In this document: positions 48,395-59,312 of the stretch, piece by piece | Position numbering within the stretch: the stretch's first letter is position 1 | Layout: every line of letters starts with the position of its first letter | Assembly: GCA_963693085.1 (NCBI GenBank) | Contig: OY856413.1 | Location: 744,368,556-744,432,555, forward strand | Source of the DNA: Alisma plantago-aquatica | Taxonomy: Eukaryota; Streptophyta; Magnoliopsida; Alismatales; Alismataceae | DNA length: 64,000 nucleotides | Direction of reading: 5' to 3' | Program-made: the position numbers and the translations under genes | The notes under the pieces: model-generated | Database searches by the model: none | What the model saw: only the letters and a program-made list of their open reading frames with translations | What the model was told of the DNA's origin: nothing

Positions 48395-49998
48395 TATTAA
48401 TTATATTTAGACTAATGAGTTTTTATCCAAACAAGGATAATTTACCCAACCTATCCAATATTTGCAAGTATACGGAGGAAGTATAGTCGAGGTCGAACAC
48501 AAGGATCTTAGGCAATTAAATGAGTGCAACAACACTAAAGTTCAACAATCTAGACCGGTTTAAAAGAGACGGTGAAGCTTATCTAATTGCAGAAACTTAT
48601 CTAATTGCAGAAAATTCAGATTAAAAACTAACAATGAAAAGATTACTAGAAAAGTTTAGGTTCAGATATTAATGGATTTTGGACGTTAGAATTTCACTCG
48701 CATATCATAACATATCATAGGAACATGATAATTTAAACATACATAAGCCCTTGTTAAAGGAAAAGTTGTGTTACACTTCACCTTCCAATGCAAGTGTAAT
48801 GATCACAACTCAAAGATGCACTCTCGTGCATAAATTTCATTTTTAATCACAACCTGTTCCTCAACTCATTTCTCTCCACTCCTGTGGTAGAGAAAGAGTT
48901 GCAAGAAGGGTACCTCCATACATTCCTACCTATCTTCTCAGATCGAGCAAGAATGCAGAAAACATGCATATAAAGTGGCCAGTAATACATGTAAGAGAAT
49001 AAATAAACAGGTACATTCATGGTAGAAAAACAAGAAGCATAGTATTTAGTATGAAATCACTTGTTCCATACATGCTATGACATGGGAGCTACTCTCCCAT
49101 GCCCAAGAAAAAGAGAATTACTCATCCATAACCATGACTTGTAGATTTGTTATAGAAAATTCAGTTCAAACATGATCTAGAGGAGGAAAAACAAAGAGAT
49201 CTGAAGTTGTAACCACAAGAAGGAGGAATTCCAGCTTGGGGATGAAATTCTCCTTTTTTAGCTGCTCCAAAATAGACTAGCTCCTTTCCCAAGAAGTTGC
49301 ACAGAGTTGGGGAAGCTTGGCTGCACCTTGGAGAAGACAATGGTGAAGAAGAGAAGAAGAGATGAGCTTCTTTGGCAAGGAACCACCTCTTTTCTCCTCC
49401 AAATCACCCTCCTTTGCTCTAGGCTTGCTTTGGGACAAGGGAATTGACACAAAATGACCGAGCCTAACTGCCCCTTCCATTCCCTCCTTCATTTAAACAC
49501 AAACTCGTATTTTCCAAATTTTTGAAATTGCCAAGTGCACGTCGTGCACCAACACTGACAGGTTGCTCCAGGTTGAACTACGCACGGTGTGTGCATAAGC
49601 AATGCATGCCGTGAAACTTTCCAGAAGTTTTCTTGGTTGCTTGATGCTCCAGGTGCACGCCGTGCAGTTGAGTGCATGTCGTGCACATGCTTTTCTGTAC
49701 ATTTCTGGAAACTCACATGACATGTTCCTGGACCGAACACACTGTGCATTCTACCATCTAGGTGAAACAAAACTTCTTATAAAGTGATGCACACCGTGCA
49801 TTTGTCCTGCATGCCGTGCATTCTGCTATTTTTGCAGAATTAAGCTCTGAAATCAGTTCTTTTGGGACATATATGCAATGCAAGTTATGAGATAAGTAAA
49901 GTAACAAAAAGATGGCAAACATAATATGAAAAGCGGTTAAATAAAATTAGAATGAACCAAATTTGTGTGTGACATTGTGTGAAAAGATGATGTAGAAA
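48395..49998 (-). repeat. 5' LTR (about 1.6 kb) of the minus-strand Athila
   Basis: It matches 25161-26757, with a ~20-bp local duplication near 48590. The outer edge CACACAACA is followed by the TSD CAAGG. It has the TGCACGNCGTGCA array at 49535-49825. On the minus strand a TATA-like TTTAAAT follows the array at 49491-49497. Confidence 0.92.
49535..49825 (-). repeat. palindromic TGCACGNCGTGCA array, 5' LTR
   Basis: It has the same units as 26280-26575. Intact examples are GTGCACGTCGTGCAC near 49534 and TGCACGCCGTGCA near 49652. Other units are decayed by transitions at CpG. Confidence 0.85.
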
Positions 49999-50003
49999 TC
50001 ACA

Positions 50004-50135
50004 CAACACAAGGGTTATCATCCAATATGAAGCATTGTGTATAACCCTATATAGATATGCTACATGGATTTATTATATGTTTTATTACTGCCATGAGGAT
50101 TTGAGTCATACCATCCAAATCCAACTGACCACTGT
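50004..50135 (-). repeat. Tekay-like LTR, copy A, middle segment
   Basis: It continues copy A after the minus Athila. 'TCATCCAAT...TAACCCTAT...TATGCTACATG' and 'CCAAATCCAACTGACCACTG' align with copy B at 21330-21455. It is cut at 50135 by the plus-strand Tekay. Confidence 0.75.
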
Positions 50136-50740
50136 TGTAAGGACCCAGACCTTTGTTTTGGGCTTATCTTGTTTGCTTTGCCTAAACCTTGTGTTTAGTT
50201 GCTTGCTAATCACCTCTAGTGGTGATTAGGGTTTGTTTGTGCTTTGTTGAGAGTTAGAGGTGCTACTTGCAAATGACCCAAGTTTTAGGGTTGATATGCA
50301 AGTCTGTCACCTTGAGAGATGTTTTTCTCTCTCCTCGCATCCTCTAGGGTTGAGAGGATGGGTTGGGCTTGTTGTTTGAGTAGCTTTGGGCTTTGTTTTG
50401 GCTTGTTGAGCCTTGTTTGGGGTTTGCCTTGCTTTGTTGGGTCTTGTATTGGGCAAGCTCTAGGTGTATCGACCAAGCTTGGTGCCTTGTGTCATCCATG
50501 TATATTGACCAAGGAGGGTGCTGGTGGGTGTGATGGTTTTCCATGATGGGCGACACACACCCTACCACCTTGCATCGTATGTGTCACCCCCTTGTGGACA
50601 CTTGGTGCTTGTTGCTTGTTGTTTGCATGTGGAAAATGCTTTGGACATGTGGAAGTGGCAAGATGAGTAGGTGGCTTTTCCCCATGGACAAGTGTCCCTA
50701 GGTTGGGCAAAACCTTACCTTAGTTTCCTCTTCACCCTCT

Positions 50741-50750
50741 TCTATATATG
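50741..50750 (+). promoter_or_regulatory. putative TATA box of the Tekay 5' LTR
   Basis: TCTATATATG lies about 600 bp into the LTR after a pyrimidine-rich stretch and is conserved in the 3' LTR at about 59913-59922. It would place the CCGATATG words mostly in the transcribed R-U5. Confidence 0.5.
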
Positions 50751-50809
50751 TATCTCCTTTCTCTTGCTTAGGATCCCTTTTGTTCCTTAGTTGCTTCCCT
50801 TCTTCCTTG

Positions 50810-52350
50810 GTGGCCGATACATCTCCTTGGTGAGCTTGGTGGCTGATACACTTGGTAGAGCAAGCTTGGTGGCCGATCTTCTTGGAGTCTTCTTCTTCCT
50901 CTAGTGGTGGCCAAACCCTAGAGTGTGTCTTGCTTCTCTTCTTGTGGTGAGCATCTCCCCCTCTTTCCTTAGCACCTTCCTCTTCTTCTTGCTTGTTCTT
51001 AGGCCATGGTGGTTATGAGCTTTGCTTCTCTTCTTGTGGTGGCCAAAGGTGGTGCTTGGAGCTTGGGAGCTTGGTGCTAGGAGCTTGCTTAAGGCGGGTT
51101 ACATAACTCCTAACCCTAGCTATACTACTTCCTTTTCTTGTTGCATGTTTATGTTTCATCTTGATCGACCATGCATCTTGTTAGATATGTTTCTTACCCT
51201 AGTTTGTACCTTTAATCTAGTTGAATATATGATGGATATGTTGTTGATGTGTTCTTGACCTTGGTAGCCGAACCATGAGTTTAGGGTTTCTTGGGCAAAA
51301 CCCCTTTCTCTTCCATTTGGTTTAGAGAAGTGAGTCCGAGCTCTAGTGGTCTAGGCAAAACCCCTCTCACTTGGTTGTTGAGAGGTGAGTCTATACTCTA
51401 GTTGCTTGGGCAATACCCTTCTCTCACCATGGATTTGAGAGGTGAGCCTTGGGTGGACGTTGACCTAGTAGAGGTTGGGATCTTGACCGATGTGGGGATG
51501 ATCCACCATGTTGCCCGATATGTGATGGAGGTTGTGCAAAACCCCTCTCTCTTGGTTATTGAGAGGTGAGCCAACTCTCTTGATTTATTAGGGTTTGATG
51601 ATGGTGATCTTGAAGTTGGTGATGAACAAACTGATATGGACCTTGTGCTTTGCACGATACCCCTCTTCTAGGGTTTTGGCTTGGACGATATGATAAGTTG
51701 AGTTCTGTTGGCTTTGTTGCCCGATATGACCCCATAACCTTGCTAGTGTCCTTGGCGATATGCCTTGACCGAGATGTACCTTTGCCTTAGTTGGTGTTGT
51801 GCCTTTGGCCAACATGGTGCTTAGTAGATACCTCTGTTTTATACCTTGGACGACATAGGCTAGTTTTGTTGTTTCCCAATATGATTCTTGGGTAGTGAAA
51901 CACTAATAGGTGCCTTAGTGGTGACCGAGATGTAGTGCCTAACCCAGTTAGACGACATGCCACCTTGTGGTGCCTTGGTGTCGTTTGTTGTAGTAAGCTT
52001 GTTGGGTGACACAGTGTTGAGCTTGGGTGCCGTGGCCTTGGTCGTTATGGCTTTGGCCGATGTGGTGAAGAAGGCTGCCCGATATGAACCCTAACCCTAA
52101 TGGGCGATAGGGTCTTGGCCGTTAGGGCTAGTTGTGTTGCCTGGAACACCCTTGCTCCTTGGTTGCACGGTATGAGCTACACAATATCACCCCTGGTTCC
52201 TTGGCTGCACGATACACGACTTCTGGACCAGTTGTACAAAATACATCATCTCTATTTGCCGAATATCCCTTGTGCATGGATGCACCCCATCGTTGACCGA
52301 TATGTGTGGCTAAGTGCCCTAGCCGACAGGCTTTTAGTGAGGGATGTTAC
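50810..52350 (+). repeat. dispersed TGGCCGATA / CCGATATG words in the Tekay 5' LTR
   Basis: About twenty words of the form (G)CCGATATG, GACGATATG or TTGGCCGATG are spread over 1.5 kb, each often preceded by TTGG or GTTG. They are looser than the Athila arrays but far denser than chance. The 3' LTR has the same set at 59985-61530. Confidence 0.7.
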
Positions 52351-54519
52351 CTTGCCTGATATCCCTTTGGGTGAGGGATGGCGCTACCCACCACACCTAT
52401 AGTAAGGGTAGATGGTACCTTCAGTGAGGGTTATGCTTAACCCGGAAAACCTAAGTTGATGATCTGTTATCTTGAAATCACACCTATGTTGATGATGCAA
52501 TATGGATGATAGGTTGTGAACCGTGATATGTTTGATACTTAAAGATGATGCTACATAAGATGATAAGACACACGGTTATGTTTATAAGATAAGGGCATAA
52601 TGGATGCTCATGGTTTGATAACAATAATAATTAATACAACTTTATGCCTCTTGTAATTATGATCATGGATGATTGTTCCAAACATGTGTATCTGCAACCC
52701 TAATAGCATGATAATCAGTAAGATCTATGTTTGGTGATTGGAGTTATCTCTCTTGATGTGCATACTAACCACACATGTATATCAGATGAATTCATAGCCA
52801 GGTAAGAGCTATGAGGTATATGTATTTGAATGACACTGAATGATGGTAATCCTTATTGATGAGATAACATGTATCACCAGTATGATGAGAAAGGTCTGTG
52901 GACCTAATAAAGGCTGAGTGCCTAGTTGAGGTGTTATCTTCTGATGTCGAGATAAGGGATTGTTATCCCATGGTGATGATGCCTTGAGAGGCAGTGGCAT
53001 ACTGTGGTGAGGGATTGAGATCCCATGATATTGTGATAATGACAGTAATAATCTAACTCAATGTTGTTTATGTTTTACAACTTGGTTGCTTCAAAAATCC
53101 ACCTAAAATATACTAATTAATTACAATGAAACTCATCATGCACTTGCCCTGGCCATAGATCCATCATCTTCAGTAGCTGGTGATGGTGAAATGGGTTCTC
53201 CTACGGGTTAATCCGGAAGCGCATATTATTGAATATGTGTGGTTGCTCCTAGCTAAAAATAGGAGGATTAGAGTGCAACTTCGGTTGTAGACTTCAGAGC
53301 ACAAATTTAGGCCCGTGGCTCAATATGATAGGGCATGGTGAACATGCCCATGGCACAGGATGTGTGATAAGAGCATGGTGAACATGCCCATGGCTCAATG
53401 ATTATGGAGCACGGTGAATAAGCCCGTGTCTCAATTTCACTGGCGCTGATACATGTACCAAGGTGGGATAGGTAGAGGGTAGCCTAACCCTATGGCTGTG
53501 GCCACCTAAGCATGAGAATGTGGTCCTGCTTGATTAGCACTAGTTAACTGACCATGAGGTGGTGAGGTCATGGAGTCCGACTCTTCCATTGACCTTGTAT
53601 GGCACCGGCTTGGGCTTCACAGCCGATGGTTGGATTTGAGCGGTACAACTCACTTCCTTAGGTCATAATGATATGTAATCCAGCCGAATAATATATACTG
53701 CTTAGGGCAAAACATGGAACATTGGTTGAGGCCTTACTTGTGTAGTTGATCTAATTATACATTGCAGTTATTTGTACGTTCCTTATGTTTTGTGGTAAGT
53801 TCTTATAAAGCTTATCTTGTCAATCATGTTTCATAAGAATATCTAGATATATGCCTCCTGGATACCTTGGTAAGTTTATTAATAAAATAAGTCCTGCTCA
53901 GTATACTACTCATATAACCTGCTTATATCAATTATCTGCTTTATTTTCTTTAGCTTTTTTGAAGTTTTATAGTTTCCGCGGGGAGTTATGTTTCTCGCTG
54001 GGACTGTGTGTCTCACCCCGTTGGTTTACAACCTTTTTAGGTGATTTTGCTAGACGTGGTGGTGGTCGTGAGGTTGCGGCCGAACAACAAGAAGAGCAGT
54101 CGAAGGCAAGAGATGGATATGATGTTATTTTGGTGGTTTTATAGTAGAGTCCTAGAGTCATCCCTGTACTCTTAGGTCCTTGGAAGTGTTTTGACGACGT
54201 TTCACGATGTATAACAACTATAGCTTTGTATATCCTACTATTGGCCTAGTGTGGCCCGTTATGTATGTATAAATAGGTGACAAACTCTTGTGTTGACAAG
54301 ACAGCTAGTTCCTATAAGCTGTGGACATATATCAAGGCTTGTAATTATTTATATAACATGTTTCTTTGTAGGATCTTCATGTAATAGTTCTCTTTTACCT
54401 ACTTTCCGCAATTAGTTTTAATTAACCCATGATTTCGGTAATATGTGGCTTATGGTAGTTCCACACATTTTCGTGTGGCATTTCGTTGTCTGTGTGATAG
54501 CGGGATGTTACAATGAGTT

Positions 54520-54530
54520 TGGTATCAGAG
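54520..54530 (+). other. primer-binding site of the Tekay element
   Basis: TGGTATCAGAG lies 7 bases after the LTR end and is an exact match to the start of the usual plant initiator-Met site. Confidence 0.9.
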
Positions 54531-54644
54531 TACTAGGTTCACTGAGTCTGCATGGATCTTGGACTAGGTTGGTGTCTGTTCTTATGAGTTTTCTAGATTT
54601 TCTTACAATAACCTTCTACCCTCAGCAGAAGCTAAAGCTTAAAG

Positions 54645-55853
54645 ATGTCTAGAAAGCATGAAGAACATGTTGTAGAGAGCAGTAATGCTGCATCAGTTGA
54701 TGGAACAATAGTGCAGGTACATGAAGATCGGGTGCCTGAGGTCCCCCAACTTGACCCAACCATTCTTAAAAACCCTGCTTATCAACAACTTATGGGACAG
54801 TTAATGGCTATGATGAATCTCATGGTGGAAAGATTGCCAGTGCCTCCGCTGAGAGAACATGCTCCCCATGGTGAAACATTAGGTATTGGGAAGACCTTCG
54901 AGCGACTTCGCCGAGTCAGAGCTTCAGATTATACTGGAACGAATGATCCAGTGGATGCAGATCTGTGGCTGACAGGTCTAGAGAAGGCCTTCCAGATCCT
55001 CGACATCCCTAAGGCAGACAAAGTCAAGCATGCTGTCTACCTTCTGAAAGGTAGTGCTGGCCACTGGTGGGCCATTAAAGAGGAGAAGTGGCCTGGTGAG
55101 GTGATCTGTTGGGAGGTTTTCTGGTGGGAGTTTGTCAGCTGATACTTCCTGAAGATGTATCTGGATGAGAAGATCAACCAGTTTGAGCATCTGTGCCAAG
55201 GATCGATGAGAATCACTGAGTATGAAGCCAAGTTTATGGACCTACTGAGGTTTTGTCCTCACATGGCGATGACAGATGATGAGCAGATCAGACGGTTTGA
55301 GAAGGGTTTGAGCGTCGAGTTGACAACACCTGCTGTTGCTTTAGAAAATCAGGAGCGGTTCGCCACATTTGTGGAATATGTTCGGAGGATAGAACGGTCA
55401 GTCAGGGAAAAGAGAGAGGCCATGTCCAATAAGAGACCTGCTCAGTTCTAGAGGCAGAGGTCTGATGGCTTCAGGAAGCCAAGGTCTTCAACACCTTTTG
55501 TGTTGAAAGGTTCCAGTGCACCGTCACAGTGGTCCCCGAGTAAAGGAAGAGGATATGGTTCTTCGCCATCGAAGGCATATAGTACAGCTTCAGTGGAAGT
55601 GACAGGGCCATCTAGGCCACAATAGAGAGACCAGTCATGTCATCTTTGTGGTTAGATCGGGCATTTTAGGTCAAATTGCCCAAAGAGAGATGTTGAAGTG
55701 ACACAACAGCCAAAGCAAAATCAGAAAGGGTCAGATAGACATCAGTTTAGTGGTAACAGAGGGTGAGGATGCGGTCAAGCATCGCAAGCGGGATCGTCTG
55801 CTCAAGGAAGCAGAGGACGTGGATGATAGCAAGCAACGTCTCGATTCTATGCT
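54645..55853 (+). pseudogene. gag of the Tekay element
   Basis: The start ATG at 54645 (MSRKHEEHVV) follows the primer site by 115 bp. The capsid domain is clear ('WLTGLEKAFQILDIPKADKVKHAVYLL', split here by no stop). The frame continues past TGA 55140 with 'GSMRITEYEAKFMDLLRF'. A CCHC zinc knuckle at 55638-55680 (C-x2-C-x4-H-x4-C) has its Gln codon changed to TAG. Other stops: TAG 55449, TAG 55623, TGA 55764, TGA 55824, TAG 55827. Protease follows in the same frame. Confidence 0.9.
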
Positions 55854-56410
55854 ATGAGTCAGCCAGATGCGATAGTCAACCCACGAGTGGTGGTAGGTCA
55901 GATGGGTTTATTTCATTTTGATTTGTCTTCTTCTTGCTTTATATATGTTCTGGTTGACCCGGGTGCTACACACTCTTTTATCGCACGTACTATGCTTGAT
56001 AGCTATATTTTACCTATTAGCTGTAAGAAAGATAGCCTGATGTTAGAAACCCCTCTAGTTGGACCCGCGTTGCTTCGAGAAGTGTGTCCATCTTGTATTC
56101 TATCTTTTTCGGGACACAATATACAAGTGGATCTTATACCACTTGATATGTTTGGATTCGATGTGATCCTTGGGATGGATACCTTAGAGAAGTATAAGGT
56201 TGTGTTGGACTGTGGTTCCAAGCAAGCAGTGTTTGTTGACGGGGGTGAGAAATGGATCTTCCAAGGAGATAGAAAGATTCTTCCGACATGTTTAGTGTTA
56301 GCTATGGTGGAAAAGAAGTTGCTGCGGTAAGGATGTAAGGCGTTCTTATCCCATGTTGTGGATACCAAGGCAAAAGGTCCTAGCCTTGAGGAGGTGCCTG
56401 TTGTTTGAGA
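55854..56410 (+). pseudogene. protease of the Tekay element
   Basis: It is in frame with gag. The active site is 'VLVDPGATHSF': the Asp and Gly of D-x-G are present, with Pro between. The domain ends with 'ILGMDTLEKY', the usual retropepsin end block. Stops at TAA 56328 and TGA 56406 follow. Confidence 0.88.
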
Positions 56411-57800
56411 GTTTGCAGATGTGTTTCCCGACCCCGATGTTCCCCCACCTCGAGAGATTGACTTTGAGGTCAATCTGGTGCTAGGAACACAACCAGTTGC
56501 TCAGACACCATACATGATGGCTCCAACTGAGATGGTAGAGCTGAAGAAGCAGTTACAAGAGTTGTTGGATAAAGGTTCCATCAAACCAAGCACATCGCTG
56601 TGGGGTGCTCCAATCCTATTTGTAAAGAAGAAGGATGGGTCGATGTAGTTGTGCATATATTACCTGCAATTAAATAAAGTTACGATCAAGAACAAGTACC
56701 CGTTGCCAAGGATAGACGATCTATTTGATCAATTATGCGGTTCTACCGTGTTCTCAAAGATCGACCTACGGTATGGATATCATTAGTTGAGGATTAAGGA
56801 TGAGGACATACCAAGTCAGCTTTTAGGATGGGGTATGGTCACTTTGAGTTCGTGGTTATACCGTTTGGGCTAACCAATGTGCCTGTTGCTTTTATAGATA
56901 TGATGAACAGAGTGTTCCATCCATTTCTAGATCAGTTTGTTGTGGTTTTTATAGATGAAATCTTGATCTATAGTCAGGACACTCAAGAGCATGAACAACA
57001 TCTTAGACAAGCGTTGACTCTTCTTTGCCAACATTAGTTGTATGCCAAGTTCAGTAAGTGCGAGTTCTGGTTGAAAGAAGTGACTTTCTTGGGTCATGTG
57101 ATATCTGCAGAAGGAGTCAGAGTGGACCCCAAGAAGGTGGAGTTAGTTACAGATTGGGAGCAACCAAAGACGCTGACATAAGTTTGTAGTTTTCTAGGTT
57201 TAGCAGGATACTATCAAAGGTTTATAAGGAACTTCAGTGTTATCGCATTGCCATTGACAAAATTGACTAGGAAGGATGTACCTTTTGTTTGGGATGATCG
57301 TTGTCAGCAAGCTTTCCAAAGTTTGAAGGAGAAGATGACTAGTGCTCCAGTGTTAGTGCTTCCAGAGCCTGGGAAAGGCTATGTTGTTTTCTACGATGCT
57401 TCCAAGAATGGCTTAGGATGTGTGCTAATGTAGGAACATCATGTGGTTTCTTTTACTTCGCGATAGCTTAAGAAACATGAGGAGAATTATTCGACACATG
57501 ATTTGGAGCTGGCAGCGGTGGTCCATGCGTTAAAGATTTGGAGACACTATCTTTATGGGGAAGTGTGTCAGATCTTTATAGATCATAAGAACTTGAAGTA
57601 CATCTTTTCGCAGAGTGAGCTGAACATGCGACAACATCGCTGGATGGAGTTTATCAATGATTATGATTGCACCATTAAGTATCATCCTGGTAAGGCAAAC
57701 GTGGTAGCTGATGTGCTTAACAGAAAGTCTTCTTCTCTTCCTATGAAGAAGGCACAGTTGAGTTCCTTGGTATGCCATAGGCGGGATATGTTTGTTTCTT
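56411..57800 (+). pseudogene. reverse transcriptase-RNase H of the Tekay element
   Basis: RT runs from 'VFPD' near 56422. '[11 protein letters not shown]' keeps the first catalytic Asp. A one-base loss near 56811 shifts the frame. The catalytic block then reads '[11 protein letters not shown]' (Glu at 56957-56959), where the family has a second Asp, so this RT should be inactive. RNase H motifs: 'FYDASKNGLGCVL', '[19 protein letters not shown]', '[11 protein letters not shown]'. Stops: TAG 56646, 56784, 57035, 57431 and 57466, and TAA 57179. Confidence 0.88.
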
Positions 57801-59072
57801 TGTGGTAGATGAATGTACAGTTAAAAGTTTCCTTGTTGGCAGGACTGTTGGCACAGATGCAAGTAAAGCCTACATTGAGACAGAAGATCAAAGATGCACA
57901 ATAGGCATATGCTTCAGTTTAGTTGATAAGATCAGAGTTTGGCAGCGAAAAGCATGATGGGTTCCATGAGTCCGAGGATGGACTAGTTTGCTATCATGGT
58001 AGGATGGTGGTCCTCGATGTTGATGATCTAAGAAAGCTAGTACTCGAGGAAGCACACACATCGATGTATGCAATGCATCCAGGTGTCACCAAGATGTATC
58101 ATAATCTGAAGGACCTATATTGGTGGTCTGGCTTGAAGAGAGATGTAGCCGAGTTTGTGGCTAGGTGTGCGGTATGCCAGTAGGTTAAGGCTGAGCATCA
58201 GAAGCTGGTAGGTACGTTGCAAACCATGCCAATACCGCAGTGGAAATGGGATCATATAACCATGGATTTCGTAGTTGGTCTACCAAGGACAACTAAGAAT
58301 CATGATTCCATTTGGGTGATAGTGGACAGATTGACTAAATTTGCTCATTTCAAGCTTGCTCAAGTGTATGTGGATGAGATAGTGCGTTTGCACGGTGTGC
58401 CCGCAATGATAGTCTTTGACAGAGGACCCCAGTTCACGAGTCGTTTTTGGGGACAATTGCATAAAGTGTTGGGAACGCAGTTGAGGTTTAGTACCGCTTT
58501 CCTCCCATAGATAGATGGGCAGTCTGAAAGGACTATTCAGACTTTGGAGGATCTTCTCCGAGAACGTGTTTTGCAGTTCCTAGGCAGTTGGGATGCACAT
58601 CTCAGTTTGATAGAGTTTTCCTACAACAGCAGTTACCAGCAGAGCATCGACATGGCTCCTTATGAGGCTTTATATGGCAGGAAGTGCATATCTCCTTTAT
58701 GTTGGTATGAGGCAGGCGAGTATTAGCTTTTGGGTCCTGAGTTAGTGCAATATACAACAAAGAAGATCAAAGTGATACAACAACAATTAAAAGCGGTACA
58801 GGACAGACAGAAGTCGTGTGCAGACAATCTCCGATGACTTTTAGAGTTCCAGGTGGGAGGCAAAGTGTATCTCAAGGTCTCACCATGGAAAGGTGTGCTG
58901 AGGTTTGGACAGAAAGGCAAGCTAGCACCCATGTATATGGGGCCATATCTGGTAATAGCATGTGTTGGCAAGGTAGCTTACAAGTTAGAACTACCGTCAG
59001 AGTTGCACAAGTTACATCCGATGTTCCATGTCAGTATGCTGAAGAAAATGTCATCCAGACACAGGGACAGTG
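57801..59072 (+). pseudogene. integrase of the Tekay element
   Basis: The zinc domain ('HPGVTKMYHNLKDLYWW' to 'CAVCQ') is intact. The core has all three acidic residues: Asp in 'TMDFVVGLPRT', Asp in 'VFDRGPQFTSRFW', Glu in '[16 protein letters not shown]'. Between 'AHF' and 'KLAQVYVDEIV' (about 58350) a dozen or more residues usual for the family are missing, in frame. Stops: TAG 57806, 57902, 57920, 58182, 58508 and 58724, and TGA 58836. The frame ends in 'LHPMFHVSML'. Confidence 0.88.
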
Positions 59073-59300
59073 ATACAGGCAGTTGAGGTTGAGCTTGATG
59101 AAGATGTGACCTACGGGGAAGGTCCAGTGATGATTCTTGACAGAAGAGTGAAGAAGTTAAAGAGGAAGGACCTAGTTCTTGTGAAGGTTCTCTGGCATCA
59201 TCGTGGCATTGAGGAAGCCACGTGGGAGCTTGAGGAAGAGATGAGGAGGAAGTATCCCTTGCTTTTCTCTTCGGATTTTGGGGGCGAAATCCCTTTGTAG
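59073..59300 (+). pseudogene. chromodomain of the Tekay element
   Basis: After a frameshift near 59075, 'VEVELDEDVTYGEGPVMILD', then 'LVKVLWHHRGIEEATWELEEEMRRKYPLLF' match the Tekay C-terminal chromodomain, which targets integration to marked chromatin. The stop is at 59298-59300. The aromatic residues Tyr (59109 region) and Trp of 'VLW' and 'ATW' are present. Confidence 0.85.
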
Positions 59301-59312
59301 AGGATTATAGCT
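59301..59312 (+). other. degraded polypurine tract of the Tekay element
   Basis: AGGATTATAGCT stands where a purine run should precede the LTR. The LARD-like element keeps AAAAGGAGGGGAGAATT at the equivalent place. Confidence 0.55.

Larger units (their letters stand above)
25161..49998 (-). mobile_element. minus-strand Athila-type Ty3/gypsy element
   Basis: Two LTRs of about 1.6 kb (48395-49998 upstream, 25161-26757 downstream) share terminal TGTTG...CAACA-type ends. They are flanked by the perfect TSD CAAGG (25156-25160 and 49999-50003). Reading leftward: primer site, gag, protease, RT, RNase H, integrase, spacer with motif array, third ORF, polypurine tract. The plus-strand element 30857-43021 interrupts the integrase C-terminus. 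Without it the element is about 12.7 kb, normal for Athila. LTR pairs differ at about 26 of 310 positions that I compared. Confidence 0.93.
50136..54512 (+). repeat. 5' LTR (4377 bp) of the Tekay element
   Basis: A putative TATA box lies at 50741-50750 (TCTATATATG). Many TGGCCGATA/CCGATATG words occur from 50810 to 52350, and three decayed inverse copies lie upstream at 50468-50520. A second TATA-like TATAAATAG at 54268-54276 is too close to the LTR end to be the main promoter. Confidence 0.92.

Noticed and set aside
54268..54276. Main Tekay promoter at TATAAATAG
   Set aside because: It lies only 236 bp before the LTR end and has C in place of T in the 3' LTR; the conserved site near 50741 fits better.
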